Assembly: GCA_036559965.1 (NCBI GenBank)
Contig: DATBSD010000051.1
Span: 1-13,625, forward strand
Source of the DNA: CSP1-4 sp036559965
GTDB taxonomy: Bacteria > Chloroflexota > Limnocylindria > Limnocylindrales > CSP1-4
Direction of reading: 5' to 3'
DNA: 13,625 bases
Part shown: positions 1 through 6,263 of the stretch, in pieces
How positions within the stretch are numbered: position 1 is the first letter of the stretch
How the letters are laid out: every line of letters starts with the position of its first letter
Position numbers and translations under genes: made by a program
The notes under the pieces: model-generated
Databases searched by the model: none
What the model saw: only the letters and a program-made list of their open reading frames with translations
Told to the model about the DNA's origin: nothing

Positions 1-390
1 CCAGGCCTGCGCGACCCGGAACGCTTCGACGCCTGGTTGCACCGTCTGACGGTCAACACCTGCCTCGAGGCCGCCCGCCGTCGCCGCCGGCGGCCGATCG
101 AGGTCGAATTGACGCCCATGGCCGGCCCAGCGATCGGGGACCATCAGTCGGTCGTGGCCGTCAGAGAGCTGCTCGACGACGCGCTCCGCCGCCTGGCGCC
201 GGAGTGGCGAGCCGTGATCGTCCTGCACTACTACCTGGGGATGTCGCTGCCCGACGTCGCCGTCGCGCTCGGCATCCCGATCGGCACCGTCAAGTCACGT
301 CTCCATCGCTCGCTCGGGGTCATGCGCAGCACGATCGCGAGCGCCGAGGAAGCAGGAGCCGCGATGTCCTCCGGAGGGCAGGTCGCGTGA
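1..390 (+). CDS. ECF-type RNA polymerase sigma factor, C-terminal part (5' end outside window)
   Basis: The frame is open from base 1 to the TGA at 388-390, about 129 residues, so the true start lies upstream of the window. The first residues (RDPERFDAWLHRLTVNTCLE followed by an arginine run) look like the end of sigma region 2, where WLxRxxxNxCxxxxRRxRR is typical of ECF factors. The second half is region 4: LRRLAPEWRAVIVLHYYLGM, then a helix-turn-helix (SLPDVAVALGIPIGTVKSRLHRSL) that would read the -35 element. As an ECF sigma factor it would direct RNA polymerase to a small stress or envelope regulon. Its stop overlaps the GTG start of the next gene by 4 nt, so the two are translationally coupled and probably form a sigma/regulator pair. 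The ECF subgroup cannot be named without the N-terminus. Confidence 0.9.
   Translation, partial: PGLRDPERFDAWLHRLTVNTCLEAARRRRRRPIEVELTPMAGPAIGDHQSVVAVRELLDDALRRLAPEWRAVIVLHYYLGMSLPDVAVALGIPIGTVKSRLHRSLGVMRSTIASAEEAGAAMSSGGQVA
373..378 (+). promoter_or_regulatory. Shine-Dalgarno site fixing the start of the PD40 protein
   Basis: GGAGGG ends 8 nt before the GTG at 387-389. It lies inside the last codons of the sigma factor gene. It supports GTG 387 as the start, rather than in-frame upstream codons buried in the sigma gene. Confidence 0.7.
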
Positions 391-1682
391 CCACGTTCGA
401 ACGCTTCGAAGGCGACCTGCCGATGCTGCTTGACCAGCTGGCGACGTCACGGCCACCCGACTACCTCGACGAGGTCTTCGAGCGCACGGCCCGTGCGCGC
501 CAGCGGCCGCGATGGACCTTCCCCGAGCGGTGGCTGCCGCTGTCCGTGACCACCCGCCCCGCCGCGACGCACCTCCCGGTGCGGGCACTCGCACTGCTCG
601 TCCTCGCGCTGCTGGCCATCGCCCTCGCCGGCATCGTTCTCGTCGGCTCGATGCGCCCGGATCTGCCGACACCATTCGGCGTCGCCGGCAACGGTCAGGT
701 CGCCTACACCAGCAGCAACGACATCGTCCTCGTCGACCCGGTCACGGGCTCATCGAGCCAGCTCACCACGAGCCTTGAGCTCGAGAGCGCGCCGACCTTC
801 TCGCCCGATGGGACGGGCCTCGCGTTCCGGCGTCTGGAGAGCGGCAGGACGATCGACTCCTACGACATCGTCGTGGTCGACGCTGATGGTTCGCACGCCC
901 GGACCGTGGCATCGCTGCCCATCGCGTACTGGAGCGGCTTCGACTCCTACCAGTGGACGCCGGACAGCCGCTCCCTCCTGGTCAATGTCCAGGCGTCCGG
1001 TGAGCTTCGCCTCTACAACGCGGCAGCGGCCAGCGAGCCTCGCATCCTCGCCAGGGGCGTGACCAATGTCGAATTCCGGCCCCCGAAGGGCGACCAGATC
1101 CTCTTTCGGCGCCTCGACATGTCGGGCACCGGCCTGTACACGATGAACGTCGACGGCTCGGACATCCGGCCGCTCATCGTCATCAAGCTCGGCGAGACGC
1201 TGGGCGAAGAGGATCTCGGCTCGGCACGCTGGTCGCCAGACGGTTCGAAGATCGTGTTCACGCGCACCCCGCCAGGCCTGGCCGACCAGCAGCACATCTA
1301 CGTCATGGATGCGGACGGATCCGACATCCAGCCGTTGCCGATCGGTGCAGGGACGGACTACGCGAGCCGGATGACCTGGTCCCCGGACGGGACGCGCATC
1401 GCCTTCGAGCGCTGGGACGGCGACGAAGAACGACTGACCATCGGCGTCCTGACCCTCGCCACCGGCATCGTCATCGACGTCGGCCCGCAACTCGGGGCCG
1501 AGGGGGTGGTCTTCGACTGGTCCCCCGACGGCACGACGATCATCGCCGTGCCGGGCGACGACCCGCAGCTGATCGCCATCGACCCCAGCGAAGGTTCGTG
1601 GGAGCCGATGGGATCGGACCTCTCATTCGAGCAGGGAGTCCTGAACGACTTCCGTCCCAGCTGGCAGCGCCTGAAGCCCTGA
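387..1682 (+). CDS. Membrane-anchored PD40/TolB-like beta-propeller protein, putative anti-sigma or sensor partner
   Basis: 431 residues from a GTG that overlaps the sigma factor stop (GTGA) and has a GGAGGG ribosome site. Residues 1-65 form a basic N-terminal cytoplasmic segment (PDYLDEVFERTARARQRPRW...), followed by one clear membrane helix at about 67-87. The remainder is extracytoplasmic and carries repeated PD40 blades of the pattern W/F-S-P-D-G-x-x-I-x-F, seen near residues 134 (FSPDGTGLAF), 188 (WTPDSRSLLV), 280 (WSPDGSKIVF), 329 (WSPDGTRIAF) and 376 (WSPDGTTIIA). PD40 repeats build TolB-like propellers that bind proteins or polysaccharides. There is no zinc-binding anti-sigma HxxxCxxC motif. 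Coupling to the ECF gene and the single-helix topology suggest it senses an envelope signal and controls the sigma factor, but this is inferred from context. It could instead be a target of the sigma factor that is simply co-transcribed. Confidence 0.87.
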   Translation: MTTFERFEGDLPMLLDQLATSRPPDYLDEVFERTARARQRPRWTFPERWLPLSVTTRPAATHLPVRALALLVLALLAIALAGIVLVGSMRPDLPTPFGVAGNGQVAYTSSNDIVLVDPVTGSSSQLTTSLELESAPTFSPDGTGLAFRRLESGRTIDSYDIVVVDADGSHARTVASLPIAYWSGFDSYQWTPDSRSLLVNVQASGELRLYNAAAASEPRILARGVTNVEFRPPKGDQILFRRLDMSGTGLYTMNVDGSDIRPLIVIKLGETLGEEDLGSARWSPDGSKIVFTRTPPGLADQQHIYVMDADGSDIQPLPIGAGTDYASRMTWSPDGTRIAFERWDGDEERLTIGVLTLATGIVIDVGPQLGAEGVVFDWSPDGTTIIAVPGDDPQLIAIDPSEGSWEPMGSDLSFEQGVLNDFRPSWQRLKP

Positions 1683-1731
1683 CGGCGGCGAGGAGATCGG
1701 CAGTCCGCTCCCAGTCGGTCGCCTCTGCCAG

Positions 1732-4700
1732 CTACCGTGTCCGGCCGATCCCGCTCGGGCCGTAGCCGGTCAGCTCGACATAGGCCTGACCAGCGACGGG
1801 CGCGCCATCGCGCGTGCCCGTCACCCGTTGTGAGCCCTCCCAGTAGACGACGCCCGTCGTCGCCCGGGTGTCGAGCTCTTGGTCATCCAGGGTCGGCGTC
1901 AGGGTCAGGTCGAGACCCTGGTCAGGAATGAGCACGCGCCAGCCTGATGGGTAGGTGGCACCCGTCGATGGGCTCGTCCACGTGCCGAGCGGCTTGACCG
2001 TGAAGGCGTCACCGTCGAGATCCTCGGTGCGGCCGTCGGGATGGACGAGCGTGCCGTGCATCAGCACGGAGGCGCCCGTCGCGTCGCGGACGAGCGAGAG
2101 CGTCATGTCCGTGCCGTCGTCGAGGTTGACCGCGAGCCAATCCCAGCCACCACCGCCGACGGAGATGAAGTCACCCCATTGGTGGTCGAACCAGGCGCTT
2201 CCCATGACCGGGATGCGTTCACCGTCGAGGGTCAGCGTGCCCGCGGCCGGCATCCGCGGCCGCGAGTAGTAGTACGACCCGCCGGCCGGCCCGAAGTCGA
2301 TCCAGCCGTCGTCGTCGTGCAGGGTCGGTGGTCGAACATCTGGTCCGAGCTCCAGGTCGAGCCCGAAACCGGCGAGCTGGCTGGTCGCTGCCAGTCGATC
2401 TCGACCGTTCGCGCCGGACATCGACCATGGCTCCGACCCCATGACCGGCGCTCCGGCGGCATCGACCGCACCAACGACGAGCTCGAACCCTGCGCCCGGC
2501 TGGGAGCGATCGACCTGCGGTCCGACCTCCGAGCGCTGGTCGTAACGGAAGCGTCGGCCGTGCTCGTCGGTCAGCGCGAGATGCGACGCCCAGCTGACCG
2601 GGAACGCCCCGCGCTCGGCACGAAAGACCACCTGCTCGAAGCCGAAGCGACGCCCGTCGTCGGCGCGCAGGTGACCGGTGTAGTACCACCATTCGGTCAG
2701 TCGGTCGTGCGGTGCCTCATCGTCGGGGAAGCGGATCGGCAGCGGGTCGACCATGGCCACGGGCGCCGGCGTGGCCGCGGCCGGGATCGGGCGTGGTGCC
2801 GGATCGCTGCCCAGCAGGCGGCCGCCTGGCGAGCAGGCGGCCAGGACGAGGGCGGCGGCCAGGATCGTGGCGCCCTCGATGACCGGCAGGCGCGAGGCCA
2901 CGAAGCGCTCGAGCCGCTTCGGCAGCCACCAGTTCCAGTCGCCCAGCAGCCGCATCGTCGAGGGCACGAGGAGCGCCCGGACGACCGTCGCATCGAGCGC
3001 CACGGCGATGGCCATGCCCACGCCGAGCGCCTTGATGAGCACGATGTCCGCGAACGCGAACGAGCCTGCCACGAGCACGACGATGAGCGCCGCCGAGGTC
3101 ACGATGCGGCCGCTCCGGGCGAGCCCCTGCGCCACGGCCGTCCGGTTGTCGCCGGTCCGGTCGTAGACCTCCTTCATGCGCGAGAGCAGGAAGACCTCGT
3201 AGTCCATCGAGAGCCCGAACAGGACGCAGAAGAGGATGACCGGCTGGGTCGTCTCGACGAAGCCGAGCGGCGCGAAGCCGAGCGGGCCGGAGAGGTTGCC
3301 GTCCTGGAAGATCCAGACCAGGGCGCCGAAGCTGGCCAGGATCGACAGGCTGTTCATGATCAGCGCCTTGAGCGGCAGGATGACCGAGCGCAGGAGCAGG
3401 AACAGGACGGCGTACGTGGTCAGGAAGATGAACAGCGCCGTCCGCGGGAAGTCGGCCGCGATGCGGTCGACGACGTCGGTCACCTCTGCGGCGCCGCCGC
3501 CCACGAGCACGGTCACGCCGGCCGGCGGCGCCAGGGCCCCCTGCGGATCGCGCAGATCGTTCACCAGCGCCCGCCCTTCGGCCGCATTGGGTCCGTACGG
3601 CGTCGTCAGTCGGAAGGTCGTCAGGTCGTCGGCCGTGGTCGCCGCCAGGGCGGTCGCCGCGAAGCGGTCGGGGACGCCGGTCGGGGATCCGTAGAGGAGT
3701 CGGTACTGGAGCTGTGACAGCCGCGGGTCGAGGTCGACGATCGAGTCCACGCGCGCCACCCGCGGATCGGCCGCCAGCCGGCGGCTCCAGTCGAACAACC
3801 GCGCGACGTTATCCGCCTCCGTGACCGGACCGGTCGTTCGGACAGCCAGCACGAGCGGTGCGAACTCACCCTCGCCGAACTCTCGTGCGAGCACGTCGTA
3901 GGCCTCGCGCGACGGCAGGTCGGGCGGCAGGATCGAGGCATCGGGCGCGTTGAACCGGACGTGCAGGAAGGGTGCTCCGAGCAGCAGCAGGAAGGCGAGC
4001 GTGGGCACGAACACGCGCCAGGGATGGTCCATGACGCGTTCCGCCAGCCGCTGCCAGCGGTCCGCTTCGGCACGCCCGCCCGGGATGGCCGCTTCCGGCT
4101 CGCTCGTGGCCGGGCGACGACGGACGCTCAAGCGCTCGAGTCGCGGCCCGACGAACGACAGCCCGGCCGGCAACAACGTCAGCGCCGCCATGGCCGCCAC
4201 CGCGACCACCACGGCGCCGGCGATGCCGACCGAGCGCAGGATCATGAACTCGAAGAGCAGCAGCCCGGCCAGCCCGAGCAGGACGGTCAGGCCGCTGAAG
4301 AAGACGGCTCGCCCGGCGGTCGTCACCGTCGCCACGACCGCCGCGTCGACGGCCGCCTGGTCCACGCGTCCGTCCGGCGTCCGGCCACCGCCGACGCTGG
4401 CCAGCTGCTCACGGAAGCGGCTCGTCAGGAGCAACGAGTAGTCGACGCCCAGCCCGAGGCCGAGCAGCGTCGCGAGGTTGAGCACGAAGATGCTCATCGG
4501 CATGACCGAGGCCAGGCCGAAGATGACGGCCAGGGCGACGACGACCGCAGCGCCGCCGACGACGAGCGGCACCCCGGCCGCGACGACCGATCCGAAGACG
4601 AGCAGCAGCGCGACGGCCGCCAGCGGCAGCGAGACCAGCTCGGCGCGTTGGAGGTCGCGCTCGGAGACGGCCTGGATATCGCCGTAGAAGGCCGGCCCGC

Positions 4701-5223
4701 CGGCCAGCAGCGCGCGCAGGCCGGGCGCCGACCCGAGCGCCGCCTCGACCGGCGCCAGCGCCTCGGGCGACTCGTCGGGCGGCAGGTCGAGCGACACGAT
4801 CTCGTACACGGTCCGGCCGTCGCGGCTGACCTGACCGGGAGCCAGCGTGTGCGGCAGGACGCCCACGACGTGATCCGCCGCGGGCAGGTCGCGCATGATC
4901 GCTGCCACCGCCGCCTCGAACGCCGGTTGCCCGGCGCGCAGGTCGGACCGGCTCTCGATGACGACGGCCAGCTGCGACGGCGCCAGGCCGAGCTCCGACA
5001 CGAGCACCGCCCGGGCGCGGGCTGCCTCGAGCTCGTCCGACGTGAACCCGCCGGCCTGGAGCGCACCGCCGGCCAGGGGCGCGAACGGCAGCGCGGCGAC
5101 GATGAGCACGACCCAGACGGCAAGGACTGCCCTGCGGTGGCGGACGACGGCCAGCCCGAGTCGGGCGAACAGGGACGGCCGTGCGGGATCGGCCGGGGGC
5201 GATGTCTGTCGCATGTCGGTCAT
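1732..5223 (-). CDS. MMPL/RND-family transporter fused to a CrtC/AttH-type lipocalin-like domain
   Basis: 1163 residues. Residues 1-770 are a complete MMPL transporter: a first helix near 28-48, an extracytoplasmic loop, helices at 195-360 with GLGVDYSLLL (Asp261-Tyr262), a second half beginning with a helix near 403, a second loop, then helices at 590-755 with GLSMDYEVFLLSRMKE (Asp674-Tyr675). The paired G-x-x-x-D-Y motifs mark the proton-relay helices of this family, which exports lipids and other hydrophobic molecules. The transporter ends in the usual W-W-L-P-K-R-L-E-R tail near 765. It then runs without a stop into a hydrophobic stretch ending in the lipobox-like LVLAAC (Cys797), a Pro/Ala-rich linker, and a secreted lipocalin-like domain (about 835-1163) with EWWYYTGHL near 843 and WFDHQWGDF near 1011. 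These are hallmarks of the CrtC/AttH (COG5621) families. The first ATG has no spaced ribosome site; the second, at 5214, has AGG 9 nt upstream and may be the real start. It follows osmC by 18 nt in one operon. The fusion could reflect loss of a stop between two genes. Confidence 0.88.
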   Translation of the reverse strand: MTDMRQTSPPADPARPSLFARLGLAVVRHRRAVLAVWVVLIVAALPFAPLAGGALQAGGFTSDELEAARARAVLVSELGLAPSQLAVVIESRSDLRAGQPAFEAAVAAIMRDLPAADHVVGVLPHTLAPGQVSRDGRTVYEIVSLDLPPDESPEALAPVEAALGSAPGLRALLAGGPAFYGDIQAVSERDLQRAELVSLPLAAVALLLVFGSVVAAGVPLVVGGAAVVVALAVIFGLASVMPMSIFVLNLATLLGLGLGVDYSLLLTSRFREQLASVGGGRTPDGRVDQAAVDAAVVATVTTAGRAVFFSGLTVLLGLAGLLLFEFMILRSVGIAGAVVVAVAAMAALTLLPAGLSFVGPRLERLSVRRRPATSEPEAAIPGGRAEADRWQRLAERVMDHPWRVFVPTLAFLLLLGAPFLHVRFNAPDASILPPDLPSREAYDVLAREFGEGEFAPLVLAVRTTGPVTEADNVARLFDWSRRLAADPRVARVDSIVDLDPRLSQLQYRLLYGSPTGVPDRFAATALAATTADDLTTFRLTTPYGPNAAEGRALVNDLRDPQGALAPPAGVTVLVGGGAAEVTDVVDRIAADFPRTALFIFLTTYAVLFLLLRSVILPLKALIMNSLSILASFGALVWIFQDGNLSGPLGFAPLGFVETTQPVILFCVLFGLSMDYEVFLLSRMKEVYDRTGDNRTAVAQGLARSGRIVTSAALIVVLVAGSFAFADIVLIKALGVGMAIAVALDATVVRALLVPSTMRLLGDWNWWLPKRLERFVASRLPVIEGATILAAALVLAACSPGGRLLGSDPAPRPIPAAATPAPVAMVDPLPIRFPDDEAPHDRLTEWWYYTGHLRADDGRRFGFEQVVFRAERGAFPVSWASHLALTDEHGRRFRYDQRSEVGPQVDRSQPGAGFELVVGAVDAAGAPVMGSEPWSMSGANGRDRLAATSQLAGFGLDLELGPDVRPPTLHDDDGWIDFGPAGGSYYYSRPRMPAAGTLTLDGERIPVMGSAWFDHQWGDFISVGGGGWDWLAVNLDDGTDMTLSLVRDATGASVLMHGTLVHPDGRTEDLDGDAFTVKPLGTWTSPSTGATYPSGWRVLIPDQGLDLTLTPTLDDQELDTRATTGVVYWEGSQRVTGTRDGAPVAGQAYVELTGYGPSGIGRTR
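2833..2901 (-). other. Internal lipoprotein-like signal (lipobox) at the fusion junction
   Basis: Within the MMPL fusion, a GTG codon (2899-2901, residue 775) opens a stretch that reads like a lipoprotein signal peptide: MASRLPVIEGATILAAALVL followed by A-A-C, with the cysteine at residue 797 (2833-2835). The hydrophobic core is about 13 residues and the -3 to +1 sequence LAAC is a classical lipobox. No convincing ribosome site precedes this GTG. In the fusion the stretch could serve as a thirteenth membrane helix that carries the C-terminal domain outside the cell, or the site could still be cleaved and lipidated. Confidence 0.6.
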
Positions 5224-5241
5224 CCTGGGCAGCGTCGCCCG

Positions 5242-5688
5242 TCAGGCGATGGCGGCCGGCTCCTGGTCGGCTTCGCGCACCTCGACCTCGCAGCTGACCT
5301 CGGCACTCGCGCGGATGGTGCCGATGACCGCGCAGTACTTGCGCTCGCTCAGCTCGACCGCCTTGCGGACCTTGCCGATATCGAGGCCGTGGCCAGTGAC
5401 GGTGAAATGGAGACGGACCCGAACGTACGGCCAGGGCGGGTCGGGGGCCTGGTCGCCCTCGACGCTGACCTGCAGGTCGGTCACGCGTTGGCGCTGCTTG
5501 CGCAGGACCTCGATGACATCCCAGGCGGAGCACGTCCCGGCGCTCGCCAGCAGGAGCTCGGAGGCGCTGAAGCCTGTCGGGCCACCTTCTTCGTGCGGTG
5601 CGTTGACGGCGATCGTCTGGCCGGCGTGACCGCCATGCGCCTCGAAGCGGGCGAGATCAGGTTGCCAGTCGATGCTCACGCGCTTCAT
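5242..5688 (-). CDS. OsmC/Ohr-family thiol peroxidase-like protein
   Basis: 148 residues, a normal length for the family. OsmC-fold proteins reduce organic or fatty-acid hydroperoxides, or act as small redox proteins, in the cytoplasm using two cysteines. Both are present: Cys53 in FSASELLLASAGTCSAWDVI and Cys119 in LSERKYCAVIGTIRAS. The S-E-x-K-Y-C pattern resembles the YhfA-like OsmC subgroup rather than Ohr. The frame is open further upstream, but homology-like sequence begins at MKRVSIDW, so the ATG at 5688 was chosen; its ribosome site is weak. It lies 49 nt after the four-helix membrane protein and 18 nt before the MMPL fusion, so it is the middle gene of that operon. This places peroxide defence next to a probable lipid exporter, which may mean protection of lipids. 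The partner reductant is not visible. Confidence 0.9.
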   Translation of the reverse strand: MKRVSIDWQPDLARFEAHGGHAGQTIAVNAPHEEGGPTGFSASELLLASAGTCSAWDVIEVLRKQRQRVTDLQVSVEGDQAPDPPWPYVRVRLHFTVTGHGLDIGKVRKAVELSERKYCAVIGTIRASAEVSCEVEVREADQEPAAIA

Positions 5689-5737
5689 GGCGCCATCATC
5701 GTCGAGCGCGTCGGAACGCGCCGCGTCGCCGGTCGAC

Positions 5738-6148
5738 CTACTCCGTGATGATCGACCAGACGAAGCCCAGGAAGATGAACGTGCCGGCCAGGAGGCCCAG
5801 GAAGGCCAGGCCGCCGATGAGCGCGTTGGGCACGCCGCTCGGCTCCGGTGGGAGCAGGAAGAGCGCGAGCATGAAGCCGCTCCAGAGGATGATGAACAGG
5901 CCGAACAGGTAGCGACCGTTAGGCCCGGCGATGCTCTTGACCCACTGTGTCGCACGCCGTTCGGGCACGCGCGCCGCCTTGAACACGATCCAGACGACGA
6001 TGGCACCCATGATCGTGGCGACCAGCAGCGCGACGTAGGCGGTCGCGCCGGGGACTTGCGAGGCGGCGTCGACGAAGGTGGCCACCAGGCACGCGATCAT
6101 GAACACGATGAAGCCGAGCAGGACGAGCCACCCGAGGACCTTCAGCAC
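5738..6148 (-). CDS. Four-helix integral membrane protein of unknown function
   Basis: 136 residues, mostly hydrophobic, with four predicted membrane segments near 5-25, 37-58, 80-98 and 108-132. Between the second and third is a basic cytoplasmic-type loop (KAARVPERRATQWVKSIAGP). No enzyme or transporter motif was recognised. The start is GTG at 6148: an in-frame stop lies four codons upstream and there is no ATG nearby. A TAGACT hexamer sits exactly 6 nt upstream, so the gene is probably transcribed as a leaderless message. It is the first gene of a minus-strand operon with OsmC (49-nt gap) and the MMPL-lipocalin fusion. It might be an accessory subunit of that transporter, but nothing in its sequence proves it. 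Confidence 0.8.
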   Translation of the reverse strand: MLKVLGWLVLLGFIVFMIACLVATFVDAASQVPGATAYVALLVATIMGAIVVWIVFKAARVPERRATQWVKSIAGPNGRYLFGLFIILWSGFMLALFLLPPEPSGVPNALIGGLAFLGLLAGTFIFLGFVWSIITE

Positions 6149-6154
6149 GCCGGA

Positions 6155-6160
6155 AGTCTA
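6155..6160 (-). promoter_or_regulatory. Putative -10 element for the minus-strand operon (leaderless)
   Basis: Read on the minus strand, TAGACT is followed by exactly 6 nt (TCCGGC) and then the GTG start at 6148. This TAnnnT-N6-start arrangement is the known signature of leaderless genes in GC-rich bacteria. No recognisable -35 box was found at the usual spacing. Confidence 0.5.
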
Positions 6161-6191
6161 GCAAAGGTGCCACTGGCGGCGGGGCCTGTCC

Positions 6192-6207
6192 GGCGCTATG
6201 ATGCGCC
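6192..6207 (+). promoter_or_regulatory. Putative kamA -10 box inside a small inverted repeat
   Basis: TATGAT (6197-6202) matches the -10 consensus at five of six positions and is the best -10 match noticed around this gene. It is flanked by perfect 5-bp arms, GGCGC (6192-6196) and GCGCC (6203-6207). Transcription would start near 6209, about 55 nt before the kamA GTG. No convincing -35 hexamer is visible upstream. Confidence 0.45.
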
Positions 6208-6209
6208 AT

Positions 6210-6237
6210 CCAGTCTGCATACTTTCTATGCAACTGG
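6210..6237 (+). repeat. AT-containing inverted repeat in the kamA leader, operator or 5' hairpin candidate
   Basis: CCAGT-c-TGCATA, a 5-nt spacer CTTTC, then TATGCA-ACTGG: an 11-bp inverted repeat with one unpaired C at 6215. It begins at the predicted transcription start of kamA. Its AT-rich core stands out in a GC-rich region. It could be a repressor operator overlapping the start site or a hairpin at the 5' end of the mRNA. The cognate regulator is not in the window. Confidence 0.55.
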
Positions 6238-6263
6238 GCACGTCGTTGGACCGAGGTTAGAGC

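Noticed and set aside
1683..1731. Terminator between the convergent PD40 and MMPL genes
   Set aside because: Only a 5-bp GGCAG/CTGCC pairing across a loop of about 20 nt was found, too weak to call.
1732..2901. The lipocalin-like domain as a separate gene started at the internal GTG 2901
   Set aside because: There is no ribosome site before the GTG and the frame is continuous with the transporter. It is kept as a fusion, with the internal signal reported as a finding.
3961..5748. A 595-codon open frame on the plus strand, antisense to the MMPL gene (with others at 2041-3717, 5672-7741 and 5919-7925)
   Set aside because: Its translation is a low-complexity run of Arg, Gln, Asp and Glu with no recognisable motif, opposite a clear transporter. 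Long shadow frames are expected at this GC content.
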